A stretch of 32,894 nt of DNA from the NCBI GenBank assembly GCA_038199755.1, contig JBBPYR010000224.1:1-32894 (forward strand). The letters are read 5' to 3'. Made by a program: the position numbers and the translations under genes. Positions 24,011 to 30,709 of the stretch are shown one piece after another. Each line of letters begins with the position of its first letter. The first letter of the stretch is position 1. Origin of the DNA: JBBPYR01 sp038199755. Lineage in GTDB: Bacteria; Chloroflexota; Ktedonobacteria; Ktedonobacterales; Ktedonobacteraceae. The notes below the pieces were generated by a model, which saw only the letters and a list, made by a program, of their open reading frames with translations, did no database searches and had not been told where the DNA came from.

Positions 24011-24289
24011 TTGGCGGGCACACTCGAATCTCATCCATCAGAAAACTCAAATTGGCGTAAGCATAAAAATGCCTGCCCATTCTATCGTGAACGTTGGTTC
24101 CCTTGTAATGACATCACAGTAGGCGAACCGATGTATCAGGTGTTTTGTCTCAAGAATACCCCACCTGAGACCTCAGAGGAACAGGAAAAATGTTTCCGTA
24201 GCAAAACAGGCTGTTGGCGCATTGCCGAAAAGCGCAAAGCAAAATCGCAACAAACCAGCGAACAGGAAACACCAGTCTCTTCACATTAA
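24011..24289 (+). CDS. Small five-cysteine protein, unknown function
   Basis: A 92-residue protein that I cannot place in a family. It has five cysteines (22, 32, 46, 61, 68) in a compact Trp- and Tyr-containing core running from NACPFYRERWFPCND to GCWRIAEKRK, and a Lys/Gln/Ser-rich tail. The pattern suggests a small metal-binding or redox domain. The frame is open from ATG 23936, but the promoter at 23937-23945 overlaps that codon. The first start after a ribosome site (AAGGAAGG, 23993-24000) in this frame is TTG 24011, ten bases away. An ATG at 24003 is closer but in another frame, giving a short peptide with no cysteines. The TTG choice is inference. Confidence 0.6.
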   Translation: MAGTLESHPSENSNWRKHKNACPFYRERWFPCNDITVGEPMYQVFCLKNTPPETSEEQEKCFRSKTGCWRIAEKRKAKSQQTSEQETPVSSH

Positions 24290-24315
24290 ACACTTCCATT
24301 CTTTCCACATAAATA

Positions 24316-24401
24316 GGGCTCTAGGGCCTGCTCAAACGCATCTTCCATTTCCATGCAAATTATCTTGTATAGAAGATGCGTTTAAGCAGGCTCTAGAGCC
24401 C
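24316..24401. terminator. 30-bp hairpin terminator between cysteine-rich gene and ndk
   Basis: Arms 24316-24345 and 24372-24401 pair over 30 bases with two mismatches. One mismatch would be a G-U pair in RNA from the plus strand and the other a G-U pair in RNA from the minus strand. TTTT follows on + (24402-24405). The loop is 26 bases. Confidence 0.8.
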
Positions 24402-24416
24402 TTTTCAAACAAGAAG

Positions 24417-24881
24417 TTAGCCGATCTCGTCGGCGGAATAGACAAATCCTTCCAGTGCATCCTGGTAGGTAAACAATTCAGTAGAGGTGAAGAAGCGTTC
24501 AACCTCCGCGGCAGCCGTTTCGAGCGAGTCCGAGCAGTGAATTAGATTGGTCTGCACACTCATTGCAAACTCGCCACGGATGGTGCCTGGGGCAGCCTCA
24601 CGCGCCTTTGTAATGCCGCAGAGTTGGCGCACGGTGCTGACCGCATCGACACCTTCCCAACAACACGCGACCACTGGTGTACGCTGCATAAATGAGCGAA
24701 TAGCAGGATAGAAGCTGCGCCCAACAAGATGGCTATAATGCGTATCAAGCAGTTCGCTTGACAGGTTCATCATCTTCATGCCAACCAGCTTCAACCCTTT
24801 TCGCTCAATGCGCGAAATAATTTCACCGACGAGATCACGTTGTACCGCGTCGGGCTTCAATAATACTAAGGTACGTTCCAT
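24417..24881 (-). CDS. ndk: Nucleoside diphosphate kinase
   Basis: A 154-residue NDP kinase that passes phosphate from ATP to other nucleoside diphosphates through a phospho-His. RTLVLLKPDAV with Lys9, GTIRGEFA and the active-site His115 in NLIHCSDS are visible. The family usually has HGSDS; here Gly116 is Cys, next to the catalytic His, and a nearby VACCWEG has two more cysteines where hydrophobic residues are usual. AGGAGAT lies about ten bases upstream. The gene follows the roadblock gene by 14 bases, so it is the end of the M16-TPR-roadblock-ndk run. Confidence 0.95.
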   Translation of the reverse strand: MERTLVLLKPDAVQRDLVGEIISRIERKGLKLVGMKMMNLSSELLDTHYSHLVGRSFYPAIRSFMQRTPVVACCWEGVDAVSTVRQLCGITKAREAAPGTIRGEFAMSVQTNLIHCSDSLETAAAEVERFFTSTELFTYQDALEGFVYSADEIG

Positions 24882-24895
24882 TGCGTTTTCATCTC

Positions 24896-25249
24896 CTAAT
24901 AATTAGCAACCAACTGCATTAATTGACGGCACGTCTTCTTCATCTCCAACTTCACGCGGCCCATGTTACCAGAACCCTGTGTTGTTACAATGAGAATCAG
25001 ATCGCCCGCGTTCTGCATTTGGATAGTTCCTGTTTTTGTCTGAATAATGATATGTTGGGCTTCCCCATCACCATTATTAATTTGCGCAGTAAAATTCGTA
25101 ACGGAGCCAAAGGCGGCTGCCGACATTGCTCCAATGACCTCTTCATCTTCACTATGTAAAGTCCCAGAGACGATGAGGCCATCTTTGCCCACAAGGATAG
25201 CTCCATACACATCTTGCAGGTCGGTCAAACGCTGTAACATGGTTTCCAC
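24896..25249 (-). CDS. Roadblock/LC7 domain protein
   Basis: A 117-residue single-domain protein with the roadblock/LC7 fold: helix LQRLTDLQDVYGAILVGKDG, strand GLIVSGTL, helix EEVIGAMSAAAFGSV, then QHIIIQTKTGTIQMQNAGD and ILIVTTQ strands, and a final long helix. Such proteins dimerise and regulate small GTPases (MglB acting on MglA) or serve as platforms. The start is GTG 25249, with AAAGGAGT (AAGGAG core) about eight bases upstream; ATG 25240 is the alternative. It lies 32 bases after the TPR gene and 14 before ndk. No small GTPase gene is in the window, so its partner must be elsewhere or be the TPR protein. Confidence 0.9.
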   Translation of the reverse strand: METMLQRLTDLQDVYGAILVGKDGLIVSGTLHSEDEEVIGAMSAAAFGSVTNFTAQINNGDGEAQHIIIQTKTGTIQMQNAGDLILIVTTQGSGNMGRVKLEMKKTCRQLMQLVANY

Positions 25250-25281
25250 AAAAAGACTCCTTTATCAATCCTCATAGTGCG

Positions 25282-28068
25282 TTAGCTCCTGGCTTTTTTA
25301 GCCACCGTCAGAGCCTTATTGTAAGATTCCATCGCCTGCAGGTATTCTCCCTGGCGCATATACGCATCACCCAGGACACGATATCCCGCAGCGTACTTGG
25401 GAGCCAGTTTTAGCAACGCACGGAGATTGCTTACCACCTCGCCCAACAAATCGGGCGCGTTCCGTACAATAACACGATAGTCTTGCATCGCTTCATCGTA
25501 TTCTCCTACGAGTTGATGCTGATACCCCTTCACCAAACGATCCCGGAAGTTCATATTGGCATCTGTGGGCTTGCCCACAAATGACCGCTCACCCGCACGT
25601 GTCCGCTGAGCAGAAGCAGATTGCTCAGCAGGAAAAGCCGTATTTCGCTGCGCTTGCATCGCCTGCAGATGGATCACGGGCCGTTTCATGGTCACCTCTA
25701 GCTCCAAATCAGAGCCAAAGCCAATGTCGGAGCGGGCCGAAGGAACTTTTACTGGTTCCGGTAGCTTTTTCGAGCCGATCTCAGGTTCATACGTTGGCGT
25801 GAAGACGGGACCCGGCAAGGCATCAACCCGGACTGGCGGCACTGGCACGGGTTGCAAAGCCGGAATTTCCTGGGCAGGCTGTTTAGAACCTGTCTTTTGT
25901 TCGGGTGTAGGTGTCGCCTCAATCGGTTGACTGGCAACTGGCATAGCGGCAGCCGGTTGCAATGGCATAGTTGTCTTGCGTGTAACAGGCAGCTGCGGCG
26001 GCACTGTCGGCTCAGGGGCAGCGGTCATTCGAAATGACGCTAACCATGATGGTTCATCCGCTGGTGGAGTCGCGTAACCCTGCTCCCCCTGTTGAGAGGA
26101 TGCAACACTTGCGGCTACTGGTGGCTCCAGATTACCGAACTCAGCCAGGGCAGCGAAAAGCGATAGTTCCGCCTCCTGTGGTTTTTCTTCCAGCATTGCT
26201 TGGGCAGGTTGGATAGGTTGAACCTCTTGCTCTGGTGACGCTTCTTGTTTATCCTGGGCAATCACGGCGAGTGAGTTCGGCTCTAGCGGAACAAATCCTT
26301 GAGCGTGGAGATCTGACTCTAACCCTTGCAAAGAGTTCAACAATTGTTCATCGGCTGTGGCTTCCACGTCAGCAGTCGTAGCGGTTTCGTGCATTGAGAG
26401 TGCGGGGGTAAGATGTTCGCCTGCCGTCTGCTCTACCTGCGGTTCCTCATTAGTCTCATAGGGGCTAGATTGCTGGAACGTGCCTAACCACGGCTCATAT
26501 GTTACTTCTGGTTGTGCCATGGAAGTTTGCCATTGCTCAAATGCGGGTTGTGGCGCGAGTGCTGGCTCTGGCGTTGCCTCGACAGGCAATGCGGCAGGTG
26601 GCTGAGAGGTGGCTTCCGTTGGTGCGATAGCAGAGGCGGCAGGCATTTCAACTGAAGGCGATATACCTGAGAAGCTAGCCGCACCTAATGATTTTAGCCA
26701 TTCTGGACCAAAGAACGACTCTTCTTCGTCCTCGTCACTTGTTTGTGCCGATTCCTGTAAGACAGGCATGTACCCCAACTGCTGATATGCAGCATCCTCA
26801 CTGTATGCAGGTGCAGCTTGAGGCTCGACAATCGCAGTCTCTTCACGCTGATCGGGCAGCTTTACGCTCGGTTCAGCAACTTGTTGTGGTTCACTCTGAG
26901 TAAGCATATTTAACCAGGAAGGAGGGGCGGCAGTCTGCTTTTCCTCTACCGATGAGCTCCACGAGTTCGAGGTGTATGACGCATTGTCATTTGTTAAACG
27001 CTCCCATGAGTCGGAAGAATCGGATGTATCAAACGCATAACTTTGCGTCGGTGCTGCTGTTGGTAATCCGTTCTGATCTCCATCACCGTGAGCACCATTA
27101 AGGGTGCTCTTTATTTGATTTAAAGCCTCGGCAGGTGCTGGCGATGGCGAATTATCCAACGTATCAATGCCATTCCAATTCTTCATATCGCCCCAGTGGG
27201 GTAACGTGTTTGCCGCTACGAGCACATCATCTACCTTGTTAACATCGGCCTCGGCATCGGATGAAACAGCACTATCAGTTTTCGCCACCTGATCTGTGAT
27301 ATATACTGGTCCCTTGTTCAAGAATTGCAAGAAGGGATGATCGGGCTGGCTCGCTTTTATATCCTTAAAGAGCTCTTGAGCCAATACAAGTTCGGGGTCT
27401 AATGCCTCAGCTTTTTGGACGAGTCGGTTTGCCTCTTGCATGTTTTTCGGAGCAGCGAAAAATGCCAGCAGCAGCAATGCCTTCAAGCTACCGGGAACAT
27501 CTTGCATGATTTGCCGCGCTAACTGTTCAGTTCGCTCATATTTTCCTTCATGCCAGCATGTTTCCATCAGGCCGAGGCGAGCATCCAAACGATCAGGGCT
27601 GGATGCAAGCACTATTTCCCATTCCTGGATAGCCTCTGCAAGCAGATCCCCTCGCATATAGAGGCGTGCTAGGCCCGCACGCGAAAACATGAACCCTGCT
27701 TGACCCGCACGAGCACTGAGTTGATTAAATTCACGGCGGATTCGACCTTCACCACGGCTAAGCTCATACGCTTGCTGATAGCAATCAAGGGCAGTATCTA
27801 CATCTGACATGCGTTCACTCAGGGCGGCACGATCACAATATGCCTGCACATTTTCGGGGTCATTGGTGAGCACCCAATCAAATGTTTGTTGTGCCTCTTC
27901 CAGATAGCCCTGAGCCAGATACACCTTGCCAAGCAAGCGTTGGGCCTCTAGTGCATCGGGAAACTGATTGAGCAGATATTGACAATGCTCTAACGCATCA
28001 TCGAGACGGCCTGCAGAGATTGCATGCTCTGTCTGTTGTAAATAATCGTGAAGCGTTGTTTGTGCCAT
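25282..28068 (-). CDS. Large TPR protein with long disordered middle
   Basis: A 928-residue scaffold-like protein. N-terminal tetratricopeptide repeats cover about 5-300 (for example ALEHCQYLLNQFPDALEAQR and ARLYMRGDLLAEAIQEWEIV). A very Pro/Ala/Gln/Glu/Ser-rich segment of about 500 residues follows, with no globular look and with several short recurring WLxxF/WL-type patterns. A final TPR block fills the last 90 or so residues (YQHQLVGEYDEAMQDYRVIV, YRVLGDAYMRQGEYLQAMES). The frame is open 53 codons further upstream, but that part overlaps the end of the M16 gene. ATG 28068 lies 25 bases after the M16 stop, with GGGGAG upstream. Neighbours suggest a signalling or assembly hub with the roadblock protein. 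Confidence 0.87.
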   Translation of the reverse strand: MAQTTLHDYLQQTEHAISAGRLDDALEHCQYLLNQFPDALEAQRLLGKVYLAQGYLEEAQQTFDWVLTNDPENVQAYCDRAALSERMSDVDTALDCYQQAYELSRGEGRIRREFNQLSARAGQAGFMFSRAGLARLYMRGDLLAEAIQEWEIVLASSPDRLDARLGLMETCWHEGKYERTEQLARQIMQDVPGSLKALLLLAFFAAPKNMQEANRLVQKAEALDPELVLAQELFKDIKASQPDHPFLQFLNKGPVYITDQVAKTDSAVSSDAEADVNKVDDVLVAANTLPHWGDMKNWNGIDTLDNSPSPAPAEALNQIKSTLNGAHGDGDQNGLPTAAPTQSYAFDTSDSSDSWERLTNDNASYTSNSWSSSVEEKQTAAPPSWLNMLTQSEPQQVAEPSVKLPDQREETAIVEPQAAPAYSEDAAYQQLGYMPVLQESAQTSDEDEEESFFGPEWLKSLGAASFSGISPSVEMPAASAIAPTEATSQPPAALPVEATPEPALAPQPAFEQWQTSMAQPEVTYEPWLGTFQQSSPYETNEEPQVEQTAGEHLTPALSMHETATTADVEATADEQLLNSLQGLESDLHAQGFVPLEPNSLAVIAQDKQEASPEQEVQPIQPAQAMLEEKPQEAELSLFAALAEFGNLEPPVAASVASSQQGEQGYATPPADEPSWLASFRMTAAPEPTVPPQLPVTRKTTMPLQPAAAMPVASQPIEATPTPEQKTGSKQPAQEIPALQPVPVPPVRVDALPGPVFTPTYEPEIGSKKLPEPVKVPSARSDIGFGSDLELEVTMKRPVIHLQAMQAQRNTAFPAEQSASAQRTRAGERSFVGKPTDANMNFRDRLVKGYQHQLVGEYDEAMQDYRVIVRNAPDLLGEVVSNLRALLKLAPKYAAGYRVLGDAYMRQGEYLQAMESYNKALTVAKKARS

Positions 28069-28093
28069 AATAAGCTGGTCTCCCCTTCCTGCT

Positions 28094-29371
28094 TTACCTA
28101 CCTGTAAGCAATCCCTTAAAATATTCTTCCCGCTTCTTATCATCGGGTCCGATGATAGCCAGGCGTCGCCATTCAGGAGCAAAGCAGTTCCGCGCCACGC
28201 GCTGAATATCCAGCGCAGTGACCGCATCGATATGTGCTATCATCTCATCAATATCGCGCACGCGGTTTCGCAGACTCTCCTGGCTTGCTAACCAGGAAGC
28301 CACCTGTTGCGTACCCTCCAAACCGAGTAAAATACCTCCTCGAATATAGGCTTTGATGCGTTCAAGTTCATCATCTGGTACGAGCGTCTCACATAATTGC
28401 CCCAGTTCCACAATGATTGCACGAATGGTTCCCTCCGCTCGCGATGGGTCTACACTAGCAGCGATCACCAGATTACCAGTATCATAGTAGGTGTTGTAGT
28501 AGCTACCAATATCATATGCTAGCCCCTGCTCCTCCCGAATGCTCTGGAAGAGCCGAGAGCTCATACCATCGCCCAGAAGCGCGTTCAGCAGCATGAAAGG
28601 ATAGTAATCAGGAGACATATATGAGACACCCAGTGTTGCCACACAAATATTTGCCTGCTCCGTATCTTTTTGTATCATACGCACGCTTGGCGTATGTAAA
28701 GGCGGCTGACTCTCATGCCATTGGGGACGCTCTCGCGGCTCCCAATCCCCAAACATGTCTTGTGTCAAGCGTGTCACTTGCTCAGGGTCTATATTGCCCG
28801 CAACACTAATTACCAGAGCGTTTGGTCGATAGTAGGTATCAAGGTAGTGGAGCATTTGCTGCCGAGATAGGTGGGCCACCGTTTCTATTGAACCCGCGTC
28901 GTCACGACCGAGCGGCAATTGCGGCCACATCACTTCATCAATCAACAAGTTTGACCACTCTTGCGGATCATCATAGGTCGAGCTGAGTTCCTCAATGATC
29001 ACGCTGCGTTCCTTCTCGATTTCTGCGGCATCAAATAGTGGGTAACGGATCATATCAGACAACACATTCATCACTATTGGCAAGGAGTCACCAGGAACAC
29101 GAGCGGTATACGTTGTCAGCTCTTTCCCTGTACTGGCATTAAACGTTCCCCCCACTCCCTCAATCGCTTGCGATATGAGTCGTGCTGTCGGATAGTGCCG
29201 CGTCCCTTTAAAAAGCATGTGCTCGATAAAATGCGATACACCCGCAATTGGAGGTTGCTCATAGCGAGAACCTACCGCAAAAGAAAATGCAATGCTAGCA
29301 GAACGCACAATGGACATGGGTGCCATTAGTAAACGCAGCCCATTTTGTAACGTAGTTCGCTCGTAATTCAT
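28094..29371 (-). CDS. M16 family zinc peptidase (processing-peptidase-like)
   Basis: A 425-residue M16B-type peptidase, like the processing peptidase beta subunit or B. subtilis YmxG (MlpA). The inverted zinc motif HFIEH has His47, catalytic Glu50 and His51; the distal Glu ligand lies in VIIEELSSTYDDP. The second M16 domain is present (from about 190), and the glycine-rich block is LLGDGMSSRLFQSIREEQGL. These enzymes degrade peptides inside a clam-shell chamber. I chose ATG 29371, which gives the usual MNYERTTLQNGLR start; a GTG at 29392 is possible, and neither has a strong ribosome site. It heads the run to the TPR, roadblock and ndk genes. No promoter is obvious upstream. Confidence 0.93.
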   Translation of the reverse strand: MNYERTTLQNGLRLLMAPMSIVRSASIAFSFAVGSRYEQPPIAGVSHFIEHMLFKGTRHYPTARLISQAIEGVGGTFNASTGKELTTYTARVPGDSLPIVMNVLSDMIRYPLFDAAEIEKERSVIIEELSSTYDDPQEWSNLLIDEVMWPQLPLGRDDAGSIETVAHLSRQQMLHYLDTYYRPNALVISVAGNIDPEQVTRLTQDMFGDWEPRERPQWHESQPPLHTPSVRMIQKDTEQANICVATLGVSYMSPDYYPFMLLNALLGDGMSSRLFQSIREEQGLAYDIGSYYNTYYDTGNLVIAASVDPSRAEGTIRAIIVELGQLCETLVPDDELERIKAYIRGGILLGLEGTQQVASWLASQESLRNRVRDIDEMIAHIDAVTALDIQRVARNCFAPEWRRLAIIGPDDKKREEYFKGLLTGR

Positions 29372-29606
29372 TAAAAACCAGGCACTTCCCACTTTCTTCT
29401 CAACAAGTATTGAGTGCCATTGCTCCTTATACCCTGGTCAATTCTAATCTGTTACTATAGACAACGTTAAAATATATTTTTCTGTATCAAGAGTGCTTTT
29501 CCTTGCCGTATTATAGACGGTTTAGGAAGCAGAGGCAACATAACGCAAAAAGAAGAGAGGAAGAAATAGCCAATTTGGGTAGTCTCTGTTTTTGGATCAC
29601 ATACAC

Positions 29607-29638
29607 AAAGGGGCAAACATGCTACTGTTCGCCCCTTT
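29607..29638. terminator. Short hairpin terminator after the zinc-ribbon gene
   Basis: AAAGGGGC (29607-29614) pairs with GCCCCTTT (29631-29638), extended inward by AAAC/GTTC with one mismatch. On the minus strand, TTTGTGT follows the stem, so it likely ends the zinc-ribbon transcript 16 bases past the stop. Nothing else is evident in the 282-base gap 29372-29653. Confidence 0.6.
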
Positions 29639-29653
29639 TCGCTTCATTGCTGC

Positions 29654-30556
29654 TTAGAATAGGCCGATATCATTTGCTATTTCTCCGAGACCGCCGAGCA
29701 GTCCTTCGTCTCCACCACCACGATGTTCGTGGCGATTTTCTATGCCATGCAGAAGCATCTCACCGCCAATTACCGCAGCAGCTCCACCAAGTGCGCCCAT
29801 TGCCATCTGCCCACCACTCCCTTGCAAGAAACCACCCATACCCCCCATGGCACCCGGTTGCCCTGGCTGTACAGCAGCTGGTGTGGGCAGCACGCCCGCT
29901 AGACTAGTGCGACAACTGACGCAATTGGTCGTACCCATCGGGGCCATCGCCTGACAGACAGGACAGCGCAACACCATCGGTTGCTGCCCCATCATTGGCT
30001 GCGGCGCGTACCCATTTTGTTGATATTGCGGCTGCCCATAGGAATTGGGCTGCGGTTGCTGGCCTTGCTGTCCGTATTGACCATATTGTGGATTTTGCGG
30101 AATTTGTGGCTGACCATACGGCTGTGGCTGCTGATTGTATTGGCTATAGGGTGCTTGTTGATATTGTGATGGCGTCGTTTGTGCATAGTGCGGCTGCGAA
30201 TACGGGTCAGATGGAGGAGGCGTATAGCTCGTCTGAGCAGGTGCGGGCGAGAGCGGACTACCACAACCGCCACAGAAACGGATGCCCGCCGCGTTTTGCC
30301 TGCCACAGGTGTTGCAGAACACCATCGTCGCAGCTGGCGGCGCGGAGGCGGTAGCGGCACGCAGGTTTTGGCCACAATTGACGCAGAACGCATTCTCAGC
30401 GGCAACCACTTGATGACAGGCAGGGCATGTTGTTGGTGCGTTCTGCCCCTGCCCTACGCTTTGACTTGGTGTGCTTATTGTTTGCACGGGAGTTCCGCAC
30501 TGTTGACAAAACTTTTTCCCAGTAACATCACTACCGCAAGCGGTACAGGTTGTCAT
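29654..30556 (-). CDS. Multi-zinc-ribbon protein with Tyr/Gln/Pro-rich linker
   Basis: A 300-residue protein with four Cys4 zinc ribbons: Cys 4/7/17/20, 44/47/58/61, 81/84/95/98 and 198/201/212/215. Between the third and fourth is a low-complexity region of about 90 residues rich in Tyr, Gln, Pro and Ser (repeats like PQYGQYGQQ and SQYNQQPQPYGQ). After the fourth ribbon comes a Gly/Met-rich stretch, then a hydrophobic AMGALGGAAAVIGGEMLL, a His-rich HGIENRHEHRGGG and a C-terminal GLLGGLGEIANDIGLF. The function is not known; zinc ribbons here may bind protein or nucleic acid. AGGAAGG about ten bases upstream supports the ATG. A weak extended -10 (TGCTACACT, complement of 30621-30629) may be its promoter. 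Confidence 0.85.
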   Translation of the reverse strand: MTTCTACGSDVTGKKFCQQCGTPVQTISTPSQSVGQGQNAPTTCPACHQVVAAENAFCVNCGQNLRAATASAPPAATMVFCNTCGRQNAAGIRFCGGCGSPLSPAPAQTSYTPPPSDPYSQPHYAQTTPSQYQQAPYSQYNQQPQPYGQPQIPQNPQYGQYGQQGQQPQPNSYGQPQYQQNGYAPQPMMGQQPMVLRCPVCQAMAPMGTTNCVSCRTSLAGVLPTPAAVQPGQPGAMGGMGGFLQGSGGQMAMGALGGAAAVIGGEMLLHGIENRHEHRGGGDEGLLGGLGEIANDIGLF

Positions 30557-30659
30557 AGCTCATTTTCCTTCCTCATAATCCCAGTAATCGCATAATATGT
30601 CTTCCATAGAGATTGAACGCAGTGTAGCATAGTTTCCCAAATTCGTCGAGGAAGGACAC

Positions 30660-30700
30660 CTCTGTGGTCAGATCAGGTAGAACCTGTGCTAACCACAGAG
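30660..30700. terminator. Hairpin after the E1 dehydrogenase gene
   Basis: CTCTGTGGT (30660-30668) pairs with ACCACAGAG (30692-30700), with an inner CAGGT/ACCTG stem (30674-30678 and 30682-30686). There is no T tract, so termination is only likely by position, ten bases past the E1 stop codon. Confidence 0.55.
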
Positions 30701-30709
30701 CTACCCTAC

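Noticed and set aside
24003..24120. Alternative ATG at 24003, very close to AAGGAAGG, giving a short peptide.
   Set aside because: It reads out of frame with the cysteine-rich protein and stops after about 39 codons. The spacing is short, and the frame with regular cysteines is more protein-like. It remains a small doubt.
28069..28227. 53-codon N-terminal extension of the TPR protein.
   Set aside because: It lies mostly over the end of the M16 peptidase gene in another frame, has no TPR character, and a good start follows at 28068.
29503..29907. 134-codon plus-strand frame overlapping the zinc-ribbon gene end.
   Set aside because: It is antisense to the zinc-ribbon gene, runs through its terminator, and has no ribosome site.
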